Positions 20,740-32,816 of a stretch of 64,000 nt of DNA are shown piece after piece (positions within the stretch are counted from its first letter, which is position 1; each line of letters begins with the position of its first letter). The DNA comes from Chrysopilus asiliformis. Lineage: Eukaryota; Arthropoda; Insecta; Diptera; Rhagionidae. Under the pieces are notes generated by a model, which worked only from the letters and a program-made list of their open reading frames with translations, searched no databases and had not been told where the DNA came from. Both the position numbers and the translations under genes were made by a program. The DNA is taken from assembly GCA_964034945.1 (NCBI GenBank), contig OZ035963.1, forward strand, positions 44,663,090-44,727,089, in the 5' to 3' direction.

Positions 20740-22341
20740 AATGGAAGAAAAGTAAGCATATCCAAATTACTAGTCAACACTTGTGTACGAAACATATGTG
20801 TACGAAATTTCAAGTCAATCGGATGAGTGGAAGTGGGTCAAAATTATGTAGATTGCAAGATTTGACCTTGACAAACAGGCAGACAATCAGATACACAAAA
20901 AATAAGAAAGCAAGCTAAATAAAAGCTTTACAAAATTGAGATATTCTAAAAAATCTGAGTCTCATGCGACCTTTTTTTGATATTAACATTTGAGCATATA
21001 AATGTAAATTGTAAAAAAAGCATATGTGCGAATCAAAGGGTTTTGCTATTCTTTTGTGCGGAAAACAAATAAAATCCATTATAAATGTCTGAAAGGAAAA
21101 TCGTTGATCGATGTGATATCGATGAAGTCGTCATATCATTACGAATAAATTACAAAAGATGATCAAATGATAATGTTTCGCAGGATCATAATTTCCTATC
21201 ATGTCCTGAGCTACTCCTTTGAATTTTACCTGTATGAATGAGTAAATAAATCATTTTATTTATTCGCCTGAGGCACCGCAGACATCATCGAACAAAAAGT
21301 TTACATTTTGGAGAGTTCATAGAATTATCAAAAAAAAAACTTTCTAAGGCAAGAATCCACTTACAATTAAAAGAAGACTTTGAAAGAAAACGCTCAAATG
21401 CTCGGCGAAAATTATTTCATTATAACACCTGGCTGTCTTATGTTAAAGCGAGAGTTTGAACTAATGCTGGAGGACATTTTGTGATTCTGATTCGAAATAA
21501 GAAAGGTTCACTCGATTTTTATCATCTGCCAATTTCATTGTTGGAAATTGATCTCCCCCTTTGAACGTCACACATTTTAAATTTATTTGCTTCTATCAAG
21601 CACGAAGTGACATAAGGATCTTAGAGGCAGGCACTTTCTCAAGAAACTTGCAAAAAGGGACCTCATAAGATTTGCTTTCCTATTGAAGCAAATCATAATC
21701 GATCAACAAAATGAATTTTCCACTGAATAGATCAGTAAATCGTCACGTATCGTATTCCTTATTCTTTGAAGGTGTAGCAGGCAAAATGTTTAGATTGCCA
21801 CATTTTCCATGGCCATGTGACACTTTTAGTCCTTCGATTTTTTTAGCTACCTGAGATACCTAATCGAAAGGATTCTACTTTCGCAAAAGGATTCCTAATC
21901 TCTAAATTATTGTCGCATGATAAAAAATTAGAAAATATTTATTTAGCTTGAAGGCTTAAAGACAAGCAATAAAGGGATTCATAAAGTGAAAGTCTACAAT
22001 GTTTAAAAAAATGCCCTTTTTTGTAATACCAATCGGAAAGAAAATTGGGTAATCGAACATTGCAAAACCAGGTTCAGCAACTGTCTAGCTTTCGATTTGG
22101 AAAATCTAGTTTAAGGGGGAATTAGGTGAAGGAGGCTAAAAAAAGAAGATTTTTATGATTTATTTTATTGAAAATTGTGGTAAAACCACTTTAAAATGTT
22201 TTAGCCATAAATTCAAAAAAAATAGGTTTTCATGGTTTTCATTAAAATGTTCAATCAAACTGATATTGTTAAATAAATATAGACAACTATTATTATCGTT
22301 AAATTTATTTGATTTAGGTCAAACCTAAATCTGTATATATG

Positions 22342-22372
22342 AACATAAAAGCTATAATTGCCAATGTGAAAA
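22342..22372 (-). mobile_element. Solo 3' tail of a HINE
   Basis: AACATAAAAGCTATAATTGC followed by CAATGTGAAAAT is the reversed HINE tail and degraded hairpin, with no body beside it. Confidence 0.5.
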
Positions 22373-25300
22373 TAACACCAACCAAAATTGCGCCGCAGGC
22401 GAAATATTTTTACGTTTCTTACATATAAGAGAGGTATTAAAATCAACTCAAAAACCGAAATCATCACGTCCCCGGGACCAATAGACTCAGTTCGATGTAT
22501 GTGTGTGTATTTGTTCGTATATGTAACGGAATTTGTGAGATCTACTTCTACCAGAAAACCTTAACCAATTTTGACGCGGTTTCTTGCATTCTAAAGCTGT
22601 TACCGTCCCATTGAACCCAATTCAAAGCACCAAACCGTTTTTGAGAAAATCGCAAAAAATCTTAATCAAGTCAACCGTCGTAGTTTGTAGAAAAAAGTTT
22701 TCCGGGTGAAATATAAAGTACGACTTTTTTCGTAGATGTAGTGTAAATCGAAAAATTCTTAAATCAATTTTTTTTGCATTCAATATTTGCGGTAAACAAA
22801 GTTTTTCGATACTTTTGCCATTTGCCTACTACCATTGCGTAAAATGTCATACATTGTATCTAGGATTTCGATTTTTGAGTCAGTGGAAAAAACTTTTAAC
22901 GTAAAAAATCTCAACAAGTTTCTTATTTCTGAGGCAGGAATAAACAACGCTATCATTATACTTATATTTGTGCCTTTTGTTGTTTCAACAATAAGAAATA
23001 TATTCGAAAACAAAGCATCATTCCTGTAGTACAACATGTCAAATCAAATGTCATCGGAATCATGAAATCAAATCGAGAAACACAACATCATGATGTTAAA
23101 AATGGTGCGTAATTGTCACAAAGGATTTCATTTAATATCGGGGAAAGGAAAAAGTATCCTTATTCAGAATAAGGAAATGCAAAACTAAAATTTATTATAA
23201 GAAAACAGTTACAAAACTTGAAAAAACCTCTACCATAAAAATCGTTTGATAGTTTTTGCTCGCCTTTCTGTATCTAATCATTTAGTTTTTCAGATTTGGG
23301 TGTCTAACGTCTGGGTGACAACTTCGTTTTTGTATCTTATCTTATTTCATAAACTCTCCGGCTATATTGTAATAAAGAAAAAAACTTATCAAGGCTTTTT
23401 TTTGTTCGACATACGCAGTCTTATAGATATAAATTTCTTTACCCCTTTTGAAAATCGCTGCATTTCTGACAGCTGATGTCACAACTCAAAGACGTTTGCA
23501 TTTAAGAATTTTTTTAAATTTTATTTTCGATGGCTTGGCTCTTGTGTAGGAAATGCCGGAAGAAAACCATCTTCTCTAAACTAAGGACATCTTGACTTAT
23601 AAACGTCAAGGGGCCCGTTTCTGCTTAATTTTTTGGGTAAGGCAGGATTTAGCTAATGGCACATAAATTTGAAATGAATAACATCGAACATAAAAAGAAT
23701 AAAAAATTATGTTGAACATTAGTTAGATCGTATCTCATCTTAATTATTCATAAACATCAGTTCAACCCCATTTACTGGAATTTATAATGATCCTTTGCTA
23801 GGATATCGATTTTTTTTAAATATTACATATCTTCTCTGTTATTTACAGGACTATTATCATAACGAACTTTCATTAAGCAATGATTATAAGGAATGACTGA
23901 ACTTAATTCAAATTAGTTTTATCGGAATCATTATTGAGCTTCGACATGATGATGCTTAGGTCATAAATCAGAAATTTATAAATCGATCCATGATCGCGAT
24001 AATTTTCCATAAGTTCCAAGGGTGAAATGCACGCGCAGTGATCCGAACTGACCCTTTCATTTCATCTACAGTCTTGCGTTGAATCCTCCTGTGTATATTC
24101 ATTTGAAGCGCATTACATCAAAGTCATAAATTTGCTTCAATTGTTCATAGCCTTAATGACATGGCCAAGGGAAATATCATCTATGCACGGTCCGGTAGTA
24201 TTTTGACATCGGGTGGAACTATCCTAGTTTGCAAGAATTCCTTGGTTGTGCGACCCATCTAACTTGCACAGTCCATTATCGTTGTGTTTAAAGCGTGTCC
24301 CTTTTTGTTGCACAGCTAGCCAACGTGTCTTCTCGTGGGTTACGCTTTTTCGACGTATTGCATAACAAAAGTTTGAAAAAAAAGGATATGCATTCAGGAC
24401 ATCGCGCGTGCGCGGAATTAAAGCAGAGTATTAGCCGCTGACCCTCGCGACCTAGATCGTTTTTTGTTTCGCGGTTGACGAGCTCCTGTCGAATTGGCCG
24501 GTGGCCATCATTTTTTTCTTTACACAATTAACATGATATTTTGATATGACTGGCGCGACAGGACAATGTTTTGTTTGTTTTGGGATTTACTTATGTTTGA
24601 GAACGGGGACCACCAGCAGTGAAATTGGCGTTACCCAAAAATTACTGAGTTCCGATATTTAAATTCATAGTCATGCTGACTAAAACCGTAAAGTATTGAA
24701 AAATCCAATGCTACAGTTTATTGTTAGAGTATATTGCATAAACATAAAATCAACCCCTGAAAGAATTATCGCAAAATCAGAGCAACTTTTCTTATACATT
24801 GTTGATTTTGCTGGATAATGCAAATCATTCTATGAAATTGGAAAACGCCTGCACATTGCATGGAATAAAATCGATTTTTTTGTGTAAAAAGTCCGCGGCA
24901 ATGCTCGAGGAAAAATCACGAAGGCAAATTGTTTTTCTTATTTGAAATTTTTTAAACATTTTTTTCATTTTGAATCCTAGCAAAATTCATATAGCGAAAA
25001 GGTGATAAAGAAACTTACACTGCTGATTTTCCCACATGACATGACAAGCTAATTATATTAAACTCAACGGCCATTATTTCATCTCATGAATATTTAATGA
25101 ATGAAAACTCAAGAAAAAAAAACATTAAGAGACATTGCTCAAGCCCTCTTCTGTACAATTTAAAGTTTATTATTCTCAAACAGGACATGTCGACAATAGC
25201 CAGAGGTTTTATTCCTTTTTAAAAAATATAAAAATTTATCCTTTTTTCATCTTACCTTAAATTAAATATGCAAATGATGGTCAACCTAGCCATATGGACA

Positions 25301-25739
25301 ATGATTATGCTTATATAGTTATGTAAATATATATACAACCTCATTCTTATCGGTTCGGAATCCAAGTTCAAAACATATTCCCAAACCGGACAATATGACC
25401 ATCTTAATCTTTGACAATTTTACCAACTGACAACTAGCTAGAATATTAAATTCTTGTTCAAGCCAGTTGTTTTAAAGTTTTGTAAACATTCTTAATGTGC
25501 GAATGAGGTTTCATTTTGTTTGTTGGATTGATTTGATCCTATTGCAAACAAAGCAAGTCCTTTGGGATTTAACTGATAAGTCTCCCTTGATTGGTGCTAA
25601 GAAGATGTCCCAAAGCAGGACTGGCATCGGTCAAGAGTTAAAAACCATGAATCCCGTTCATATTTGTTTTACGGAAATGGTGACCAATGAACCTTATTCA
25701 TAAATATAAATCATAATTTTTGACAGGTTTTGAGAAAAT

Positions 25740-26215
25740 CATCATACTAATATATAAAAATGATTTGGTGTTTGTCTGTCTGTTTGTTGCTCTCTCACGT
25801 GAAAACGGCTGAACCGATTGACCTGAAATTTGGCGTGGATGTTCGCTGTAGGACTGGTTTCGACATATGCCTTAAAAAAAGTAGCTCAGACGGTGGGGAG
25901 AATAAGGGGAGGAGGTAAAATGAATCCGAAGCTTAGTTTTTCATCCATGTTACTCTTTAGCTGGAAAACTACCGAGCCGATTCAGGTAAATCACAGATGT
26001 TCATCGGAGTCCATCTTTAACGTAGACCTATTGAAAAGTAGTCTGAGAAGTAAGCGAGTTAGGGAAGTGGGAAGACTGAATTCGCCTCTTTTTTTCTTGA
26101 ATGTTACTCTTTCGCAGGAAAACTACCGAACCAATCAGCTGGAAATTTGGCATAGCTGTTTGTCGGAGGTCCTGCTCCAACAAAAGTCCATCAAAAAGCA
26201 TCCCATCAGCTGAGG
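25740..26215 (+). repeat. Interspersed repeat with a GTCTGTCTGTTTGT head
   Basis: It starts ATATATAAAAATG and GTTTGTCTGTCTGTTTGT. Then GTGAAAACGGCTGAACCG and CTGAAATTTGGC are followed by two rounds of a unit with 'TGTTACTCTTT.GC.GGAAAACTACCGA'. Related sequence occurs at 47200-47470 and a short one at 41880-41970. The class is unknown; the tandem internal unit resembles the design of the 38674 family. Confidence 0.55.
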
Positions 26216-26502
26216 AGTCAAGTAATTCGGTTCAAATTTAACCTAAGCTCTCCTAATATTCTTCAACCGAACAGACTGTTTTCAATTTATATCACACAAG
26301 CAATTTTGTAATCTGTAAAACGTGGGGAGATTTGAATTGCTCTTTTGAGGTTAAAATTAACAAAATCGTGTGGAATCTGAAATTGAAAATATTTTTGTGT
26401 TTAACAGTGAAAAAATAAAAATTTAGATTTTACAAAAATCAAAATTGATGGAAACATTCCATTATTTTTCTGACGTATTCAGATTAGTAATCAGAATAAC
26501 CA

Positions 26503-26708
26503 CACAGAAAAAAATAATGGGTTTAACAAAAAAAAATTCGTAAATATTACTGAAGTTTTGTATTACTTCGTAATATTAACAAATTTTAGTAACTATACGA
26601 AAAAATATTTGTTAATATTACGAAGTATATACAAAACTTCAGTAATATTTACGATTTTTTTTTTGTTAAACCCATTTTGTAAATAATACAAAATTATTTT
26701 TTTCTGTG
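26503..26708. mobile_element. Fully palindromic foldback MITE
   Basis: Ends CACAGAAAAAAATAAT and ATTATTTTTTTCTGTG are inverse. Inside, GGGTTTAAC..GTTAAACCC and TACTGAAGTTTTGTAT..ATACAAAACTTCAGTA continue the pairing, so almost the whole 206 bp can fold as one hairpin. No ORF is present and no clear target duplication was seen. Confidence 0.75.
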
Positions 26709-26785
26709 CATTCATAAAATAATGGCAAAAGACTCTGTTACCTAGTATAATGATAAAAACTTTAGCCAAATTTTAAAGCATTTTG

Positions 26786-27080
26786 CACTCAGAAAAATGA
26801 AGGCTAACTCGACGACCTACATACGGCGTAATTGGCCTCGGGCAGGCGCGCGTTCGCCTGCATGTGGGCAAGTTGACCTGACCTGTTGAGTTGAGTTGAG
26901 TTGAGTTGACCTGTGGTCGGAGAAATTCTGAAATTAAGCCACCAGCAGGTGAAGTAGGGCATTGGGAGCTGCACGAGTTGACCTTAGATAGGTTAACTCT
27001 GACCGCTAGCTGGCTTACAGACACCTCTGTAAGGTCACAGTTAACCTGACAAAAAGTTGACCTGGACATTTTTCTGAGTG
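26786..27080. mobile_element. MITE with CACTCAGAAAAATG ends
   Basis: The 14-bp ends CACTCAGAAAAATG and CATTTTTCTGAGTG are perfectly inverse. Inside, the words GTTGACCT, GAGTTGACC and AGGTTAACTC recur in both orientations, and there is a (TTGAG)n microsatellite of about five units at 26884-26908. Interior GC content is visibly higher than the surroundings. Similar ends (CACTCAGAAAAATTTC) start the repeat at 31151. Confidence 0.7.
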
Positions 27081-27109
27081 TGGCTTTTTGTTTTGTAATT
27101 AATAAAATA

Positions 27110-27282
27110 CAGTAGAATCCCGATAATTCGTATTTCAAGGGACCAGCAAATTCATACGAATTAGCGGGATATACGAATTATCGGGGTACGAATTATCGGA
27201 ATTTTTTTCAAGGGACCAGCAAATTCATACGAATTAGCGGGATATACGAATTATCGGGGTACGAATTATCGGGATTTTACTG
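27110..27282. mobile_element. Short pogo/Tigger-like MITE with an internal duplication
   Basis: TA flanks both ends (27108-27109 and 27283-27284). Left CAGTAGAATCCCGATAATTC and inverted right CAGTAAAATCCCGATAATTC differ at one base. The interior is a direct duplication with a 73-bp period (CAAGGGACCAGCAAATTC at 27136 and 27209). At 173 bp it is a minimal element. Confidence 0.8.
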
Positions 27283-29290
27283 TACAATGAAAGCTTTATT
27301 AAATTATATTAGATATACATGTTACATTTTTTTTAAACTTTTTCAAATATTTTTTTAAATTTTTTCTTTTTTAGTCATTCTGTATTTTATTTGTATGACT
27401 AAAAATCCAAAATGACGTCTGCGTATCGCCACGCTTGTCTATACTTTTTAGTCTTCGAATATATATCCTTAATGCCTCTGAGACATTTTTACGGACTTTT
27501 TAACTCCAGAATCAGATTCAGCGATCCCAAAAACCACCAGATGACATTTTTTCCAAAAAATTTGAGGAAAAGGATAATCACGTCATCTTAACAGGACCTT
27601 CTGTTATCCTTACCTCAACGTCAGGCTCGGATTCAGCGATCCCAAAACCCCCAGATTTCTGGAAAATTTCAAGAACAGGATAACCCCGTTATTGTTATAG
27701 GACCTTCCCTTGTTCTTACAAGAACGAAGTAATGAAAATATTGTATTGTCATCGGACTTACATACGTGCGCCAAATTTCAAGTCAATCGGATGAGTGGAA
27801 GTGGGTAAAAATTTTATACATTTTTTTTAAATTTGGATTTGAAAATATACAAATATTGAATGCAATAACTATTTAGGGATATTTAACTACAATAAAGTTA
27901 TCATAGTGAACCAGACAGAAAACTCACAAAACGCGTTTTTTATGCTTGTTTATTTTTTGCCACAAATAAAATCAAAATGCACTAATTTTACTGTCAATCA
28001 ATGACAAAATTTCAGTTCAACCCACAAAACGCTATTCGAAAATGAAATTTCCACATATTGCCCACCACGTCCAGGAATAAAAGGAGAGTTTGATCCTGTC
28101 AATCAAAATGGGATAAAAATTTCTCTCGGTATTTTATTCTAATTACTTTCTAGTTGTTGAGATTTTGTGAATATTTACAAATGACTGGTCTTGAATTGTG
28201 CATTTAGATCAGTCTTATGGTTGAGTCCTGCTAAATGAATGGATGTGGACTTTTTTTTACTGTTTAATCGCTCGAATCGACTTTTGTTGTTTGTCATTTG
28301 CTATCGTTGGTATCCTTTTGTGGTCCTCCGTACTGATTTCCAACCCTTTTGCAATGAATACTTTTTTTCGGTGTTTGCATTTCGTTGATAGCACTAACTA
28401 GTTTTGAAAGGATTAACTTAGATGACGATAATGATTGTATGCGAACCAGAATGATTATCATTCGGATAACTGAGGATCTGATCAAAATAATATCAAAAAA
28501 CATTTCTAAAATTTTCGTCTTTTACAATTCCAAAACCAAATGAAATTGAGGTGTTTTCACTCACTCAGCCAATACGAGGTCAAGGTACTTTTGACTGTAA
28601 AATGTCTTTTTTACCCAACTTATCGTACCTACACACAAAAATACACCTGCAAGAATAAAAAATACAAATTTCTTGTAGAAAATATTAAGCAAAAAAAAAG
28701 AAATAATGATAAACACACCAGTCACCTGAAGCCAAAAAGATCAGTTTGGAGCGTGATAGGCTGCAGGCGGGTGTTCAGTCGAACAAGCCGCAAAAAACTC
28801 AGCTAGATAAAAAATGTATAAATAATTTCGCTTTTTAAACGACGAAGGAAGATCTTATCAATAGAATATAGCGCATTTGTTCCAAATGAATGAGAAATAA
28901 GTGGCCTCTATCTAATAATCGGACATTAAGCATTTGGAAAGGAAAGTTCTTAAGGGACGCAACGCTTGTTAGTGAGAAAGGGATACTAAATGTTTGCAGG
29001 GAATTCTGATTAGAATGCATATAAATTCACGTGTCATCCTTTAACATGGGGAAAATTCTCTCTTTATAAAAATTTCTCCACTCTTAAACTTTGTCTCTTG
29101 GAAAAAAAAAAATAAAATAAAAATAAATTGGCTTCTAATCAAAAGATTTTTTTTTAGTTTTAATGAAAAAAAACTTTATTTTTTTCCTGTCAGTAATTTC
29201 ACAGCTATTTCCGAAAACCAACTATACACATACATTTACCAGAGGCTACTGGTTAATAATATGCCACTACATTTCCATGCAACATTGGGT
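27283..29290. other. Gene-poor stretch with a diverged tandem-repeat relative
   Basis: 27480-27730 holds two diverged units (CAGATTCAGCGATCCCAAAA, GGATTCAGCGATCCCAAAAC) related to the array at 47640-48740 in the same orientation. It is followed by a copy of the TTTCAAGTCAATCGGATGAG repeat (27778). ORFs at 28294-29020 are unrecognised. Confidence 0.4.
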
Positions 29291-29413
29291 GATGTGAATA
29301 AAAAAATTGCTTTTGGTAAAACTGATGTTTTTTAGCTAATGCAGTCTGTATGCAGTCTGCATTAGCTAAAAAACATCAGTTTTAGCAAAAGCTATTTTTT
29401 TATTCACATCATC
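29291..29413. repeat. Long near-perfect hairpin of 123 bp
   Basis: The left arm GATGTGAATAAAAAAAT..GC TTTTG..TAAAACTGATGTTTTTTAGC..TAATGCAG pairs with the right arm CTGCATTA..GCTAAAAAACATCAGTTTTA..ATTCACATCATC. Arms of about 54 bases have only a few mismatches, and the loop is about 12 bases (TCTGTATGCAGT). It could be a very small foldback transposon or a hairpin RNA source. Sequence alone does not separate these. Confidence 0.7.
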
Positions 29414-31150
29414 CATTATCCAGAAGTGAAATTTTTTATTTTTTTAGTTTTAGCACGAAATGTGTTAACATGTAAATTTCCTAAGGGATTTTTTTCTCTT
29501 TTATAAAACGCTTGCATTTTGAAAGAGAAAAACACCATTCCATCCACTCGAAATTAAATAGAATTTATCCCCTAGGCTTGAAGAAGCACACAAAGGAAAC
29601 ATTGCACACACATGTAGATTTAATTCCCACTGGGAAGTCTCACATCCACCTTTCGGTGGAAATATCCTGTCATTCAGGTGTCGAGTGTCGACCTGAGCGG
29701 TATAAAAATATTTCTTGTCTGAATATCGATAGTTCCACGAATGTGATTCTTCCGTAATCTCGTATAAAATTATTTCAATAGTGAAGCGCACAAACAGTGA
29801 TCTTGACCAATCTGTATCGAAAATGAATTTAACAAAACGATAATTTATTTGATTTAGCAGGAACTTTCCTAGTGTTCGAGAAATTAATTCTAAGTGCAGT
29901 TTTCTGAAAATTTTAAACAGTCTTAGACAAATTTGTTGAATATTTTTTTAATCTGTTATCATTGGGATTTAAAGGTTTGTATTTTCGAGAAAATACTTCA
30001 TTTTATGAAAAACAAATTTAAATACTGGTAAATATTTAACGAAATTATGTTAAAAAACATAAAGAGTAGATAAATTAAAGAAATATTAAAAAACTTATTT
30101 AAAAAAAATTTTAAACATCGCTCGACAATTATATTTAGCAGTATTTCTTAGAATTCTATTAAATGATAAAAAAGAATAACAGAAAATAATTTTTGTTATG
30201 AATTAATAGTACTAAAAAATTAAACGGACGTTGCTATTGACGAGATTTTATGACGCGTAAGCTACTAAACAGACTGCAATCAACTAAATGTATTCGTGAA
30301 TGTTCGATGAGAACCGAAAAAAATATTTTCCCTATAAATATTGAACAACTATCGGCTATTATCGGCAAACTTACAAAAAGTAATATGTTTGTATAGGTGG
30401 TCCAATTGAATTTTGATGTGTGGAAGAGATATGTAAAATCATATTCTTAATATTTTTTGTCTTCTTAATTTTCTCGATATGACGCAGCTTTTCCATGAAA
30501 ATCGCAAAAAAAACATTCAGTTCTTCAAACAGAATTACATGACATGATGCGAATGTGTGAACCTGCTACTGAAATTTTGATGATAAAATGTCGTAAGACT
30601 TGAAAAAACCTAAAATTGGCGGATTCGAAAAGACATTTCTTTTTTTTTTAATATAGATAGATAGAATATGTAAAATTGCTCTTGTTTGTGAACAAGATGT
30701 TTCTCATAAGTTCAATGCATTTTTTTGAACAACAACCCGTCAACGTTAAATTTAACATCTAAGAATATTTTTTACAATACAATTCGGTAACAAAATTTTA
30801 GATTTGCATCAGTTCGATTTTCGGCACAAAATTGTTCGTTTTTGATAACAATTTTTTTTATATTTTTTAAGAAATAAAAAAATGAAGAAAGGATTTCTTG
30901 AATTTTGGTTAAAAATCAAAGTGCAGTTAATTTTTTTTATGAATCATTTAGACTTTTTTGAAAATCGGCACGTTTTGCTGAGTATTTGTGTATGCATTAA
31001 GAGAAAACTTTCGATGTTAAATTGTTTGATTGGAATTTGTTTCTGCACTAAGAGGGAAGATCATATTCTGGTACTAAAAAAATTACGTACTATGTTTCTG
31101 GGACCCAAAAAAACTTGAATATCAGAAGCTTCATTATTTTGAGTAAAACC
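29414..31150. other. Intergenic; HINE-like remnant near 30390-30520
   Basis: GTGGTCCAATTGAATTTTGA and TATGTAAAATCATATTCTTA recall the reversed HINE core, strongly diverged. ORFs at 29501-29791 and 30882-31118 are not supported as genes. Confidence 0.35.
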
Positions 31151-31320
31151 ACACTCAGAAAAATTTCGTTCATCAAATCTATGAAAACACTTCATCACTT
31201 TTAAGACGCGCTCTTTTTCATTAAAACTAGGAAAAAATCTTTAAAACACAAGAAAAATCATTTAGTTTGTTAAGAACTTCATTCATTTTAGAAAAAAATA
31301 TTTCATAATTTTTAAGACGG
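31151..31320 (+). repeat. CACTCAG-ended dispersed repeat, copy 1
   Basis: It starts CACTCAGAAAAATTTCGTTC and continues ATCAAATCTATGAAAACACTTC, TTTTAAGACG.GCTCTT and ATTTCATAATTTTTAA. The same order recurs at 59640-59795. Only one end is clear. Confidence 0.55.
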
Positions 31321-32279
31321 GATCATAAATCCTGTAATATTTTTTTCATTGAAAAATTTTTAATGAAAAAAAAATTCATGAATTCAAAGATGATTTTTCA
31401 TAGGCTTATGCCGAACAAACATTATTTTTAAGGAAATTTTCAAAAAAATGGGAAAAAATTGCCTTTATGATATAATTCGCACAACTAAAAATACTTCATG
31501 GTTAGTATATATACTTTCGAATGGGTACTAGCAGTAATGGAAGTTTTAGCGCTTGGAACATGTGGTTGAAAGCAAAGTGAAATGGAAGTGTATCCTGGTA
31601 TAAGTAAGCGTCAGAAAAGTGTAATGCAAGAGTAATTGAATTTGATAATAGTAAAAATTAGTTTTATGTCATAGGCTATAAAACCACACCAGAATGGTTC
31701 CAAATCACGCCTAAATTTTCATAGACTTTATAAAGTTTTTCATAGATATTACGAATTATTTCTCTAAGGCCCGTTTGCGCGTATTATTCTTAAAAAATTA
31801 AGTTATGGTTAGCCTACTTAAACTGTAGAAATTCTTCGACTTAAATTTTTTAAGTTGTACATAAGTTGCTAAGTTTTGTTGGTGCAAACGGCACTTAGTG
31901 CATTAATCAGAAATGATTCAGTATAATCACTCTGGTTAACAGAGTAATTTTTTGCCTTCCTCTTTAATTTTTACTACGGTCTTCGCTGTTCACACCCTTC
32001 CCACAAATCGGCCTTCTGTGGCCCCTATCTCCGTTCTCCAACGGCCTCGCGTTAAATATACTATCAATATTGGTAAAAATCGAATAACACGACAATATAA
32101 TGTTACTTATAATGTAATTTCAAAATAGATGATAGTAAAGGTCGCGGCCCTGACTTCGTTGCGGTCCAACCCCATCCTACGGCAGTAATACTTACTCAGC
32201 CTTCGGCTTCGGGTCTGACTTTTCAAAACAAGGTAAATGGTTGGGGTCGAGTTCAGTGGGCAATATTTTTCCTTGAAGG
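31321..32279. other. Intergenic, no supported gene
   Basis: No recognised ORF or element end. Confidence 0.35.
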
Positions 32280-32640
32280 ATGACCTCATTAATGGTGAAC
32301 ACGGGATCCAAACGCCTTCAGAATTAATGGTAAACACGGATCCAAATGCCTACAGAGAAGGGAAGGAATACACAAGCGTGCGAAAGCTGACTCTTTAATG
32401 GTGGAAACCGGATCAAAATATCTCAAGAATGCCAGGAGATGTCGGGTAGGGTGGTTCACAAGGAGGTGAGAGAACCCGTCGAAAAATTTTCCAAACGGCT
32501 GACCGCTTTGATTATGAAAACCGGATCCAAATCATTTCAGACTTCCAGGAGATAGCTAGTGAGGAAGTTTACAAAGAGGAGAGACGGTAGATGTTAGTGA
32601 GAGATTATCTTCCAGAAGACCACCGGGGCCAAATCCGTTC
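32280..32640. repeat. Diverged minisatellite-like stretch (unit with 'GGAAACCGGATC.AAA')
   Basis: Units share TTAATGGTG(G/A)AAC..GGATC(C)AAA, a short T/C stretch, CCAGGAGAT and GGTTCACAAGGAGG. Two full units start near 32380 and 32497, with partial ones before and after. The GC level is above the surroundings. Confidence 0.5.
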
Positions 32641-32816
32641 AGCAGTGTATAGTATATTAGGAGACGGGTAAGAAGAAAGGGAAAATTTGAAAAACAGCAT
32701 AGCCTATAATAATTTTAACGAGACTTTGAATCTAACTGTAAGGTTTTATTAAAATTGGTTCAATAGTTTTTGAAAAATACGGTCACAAAAGAAACTGACT
32801 TTCTTTTATAATATTA

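Larger units (their letters stand above)
20301..25739. other. Long gene-poor stretch with scattered repeat fragments
   Basis: Apart from the ORF at 20464-20739 I see no supported gene in about 5.4 kb. A dispersed repeat lies at about 20800-20900 (TTTCAAGTCAATCGGATGAG), with a relative near 27778. Scattered short ORFs (22780-23037, 23246-23476, 24288-24527) have no recognised motif. Confidence 0.4.
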
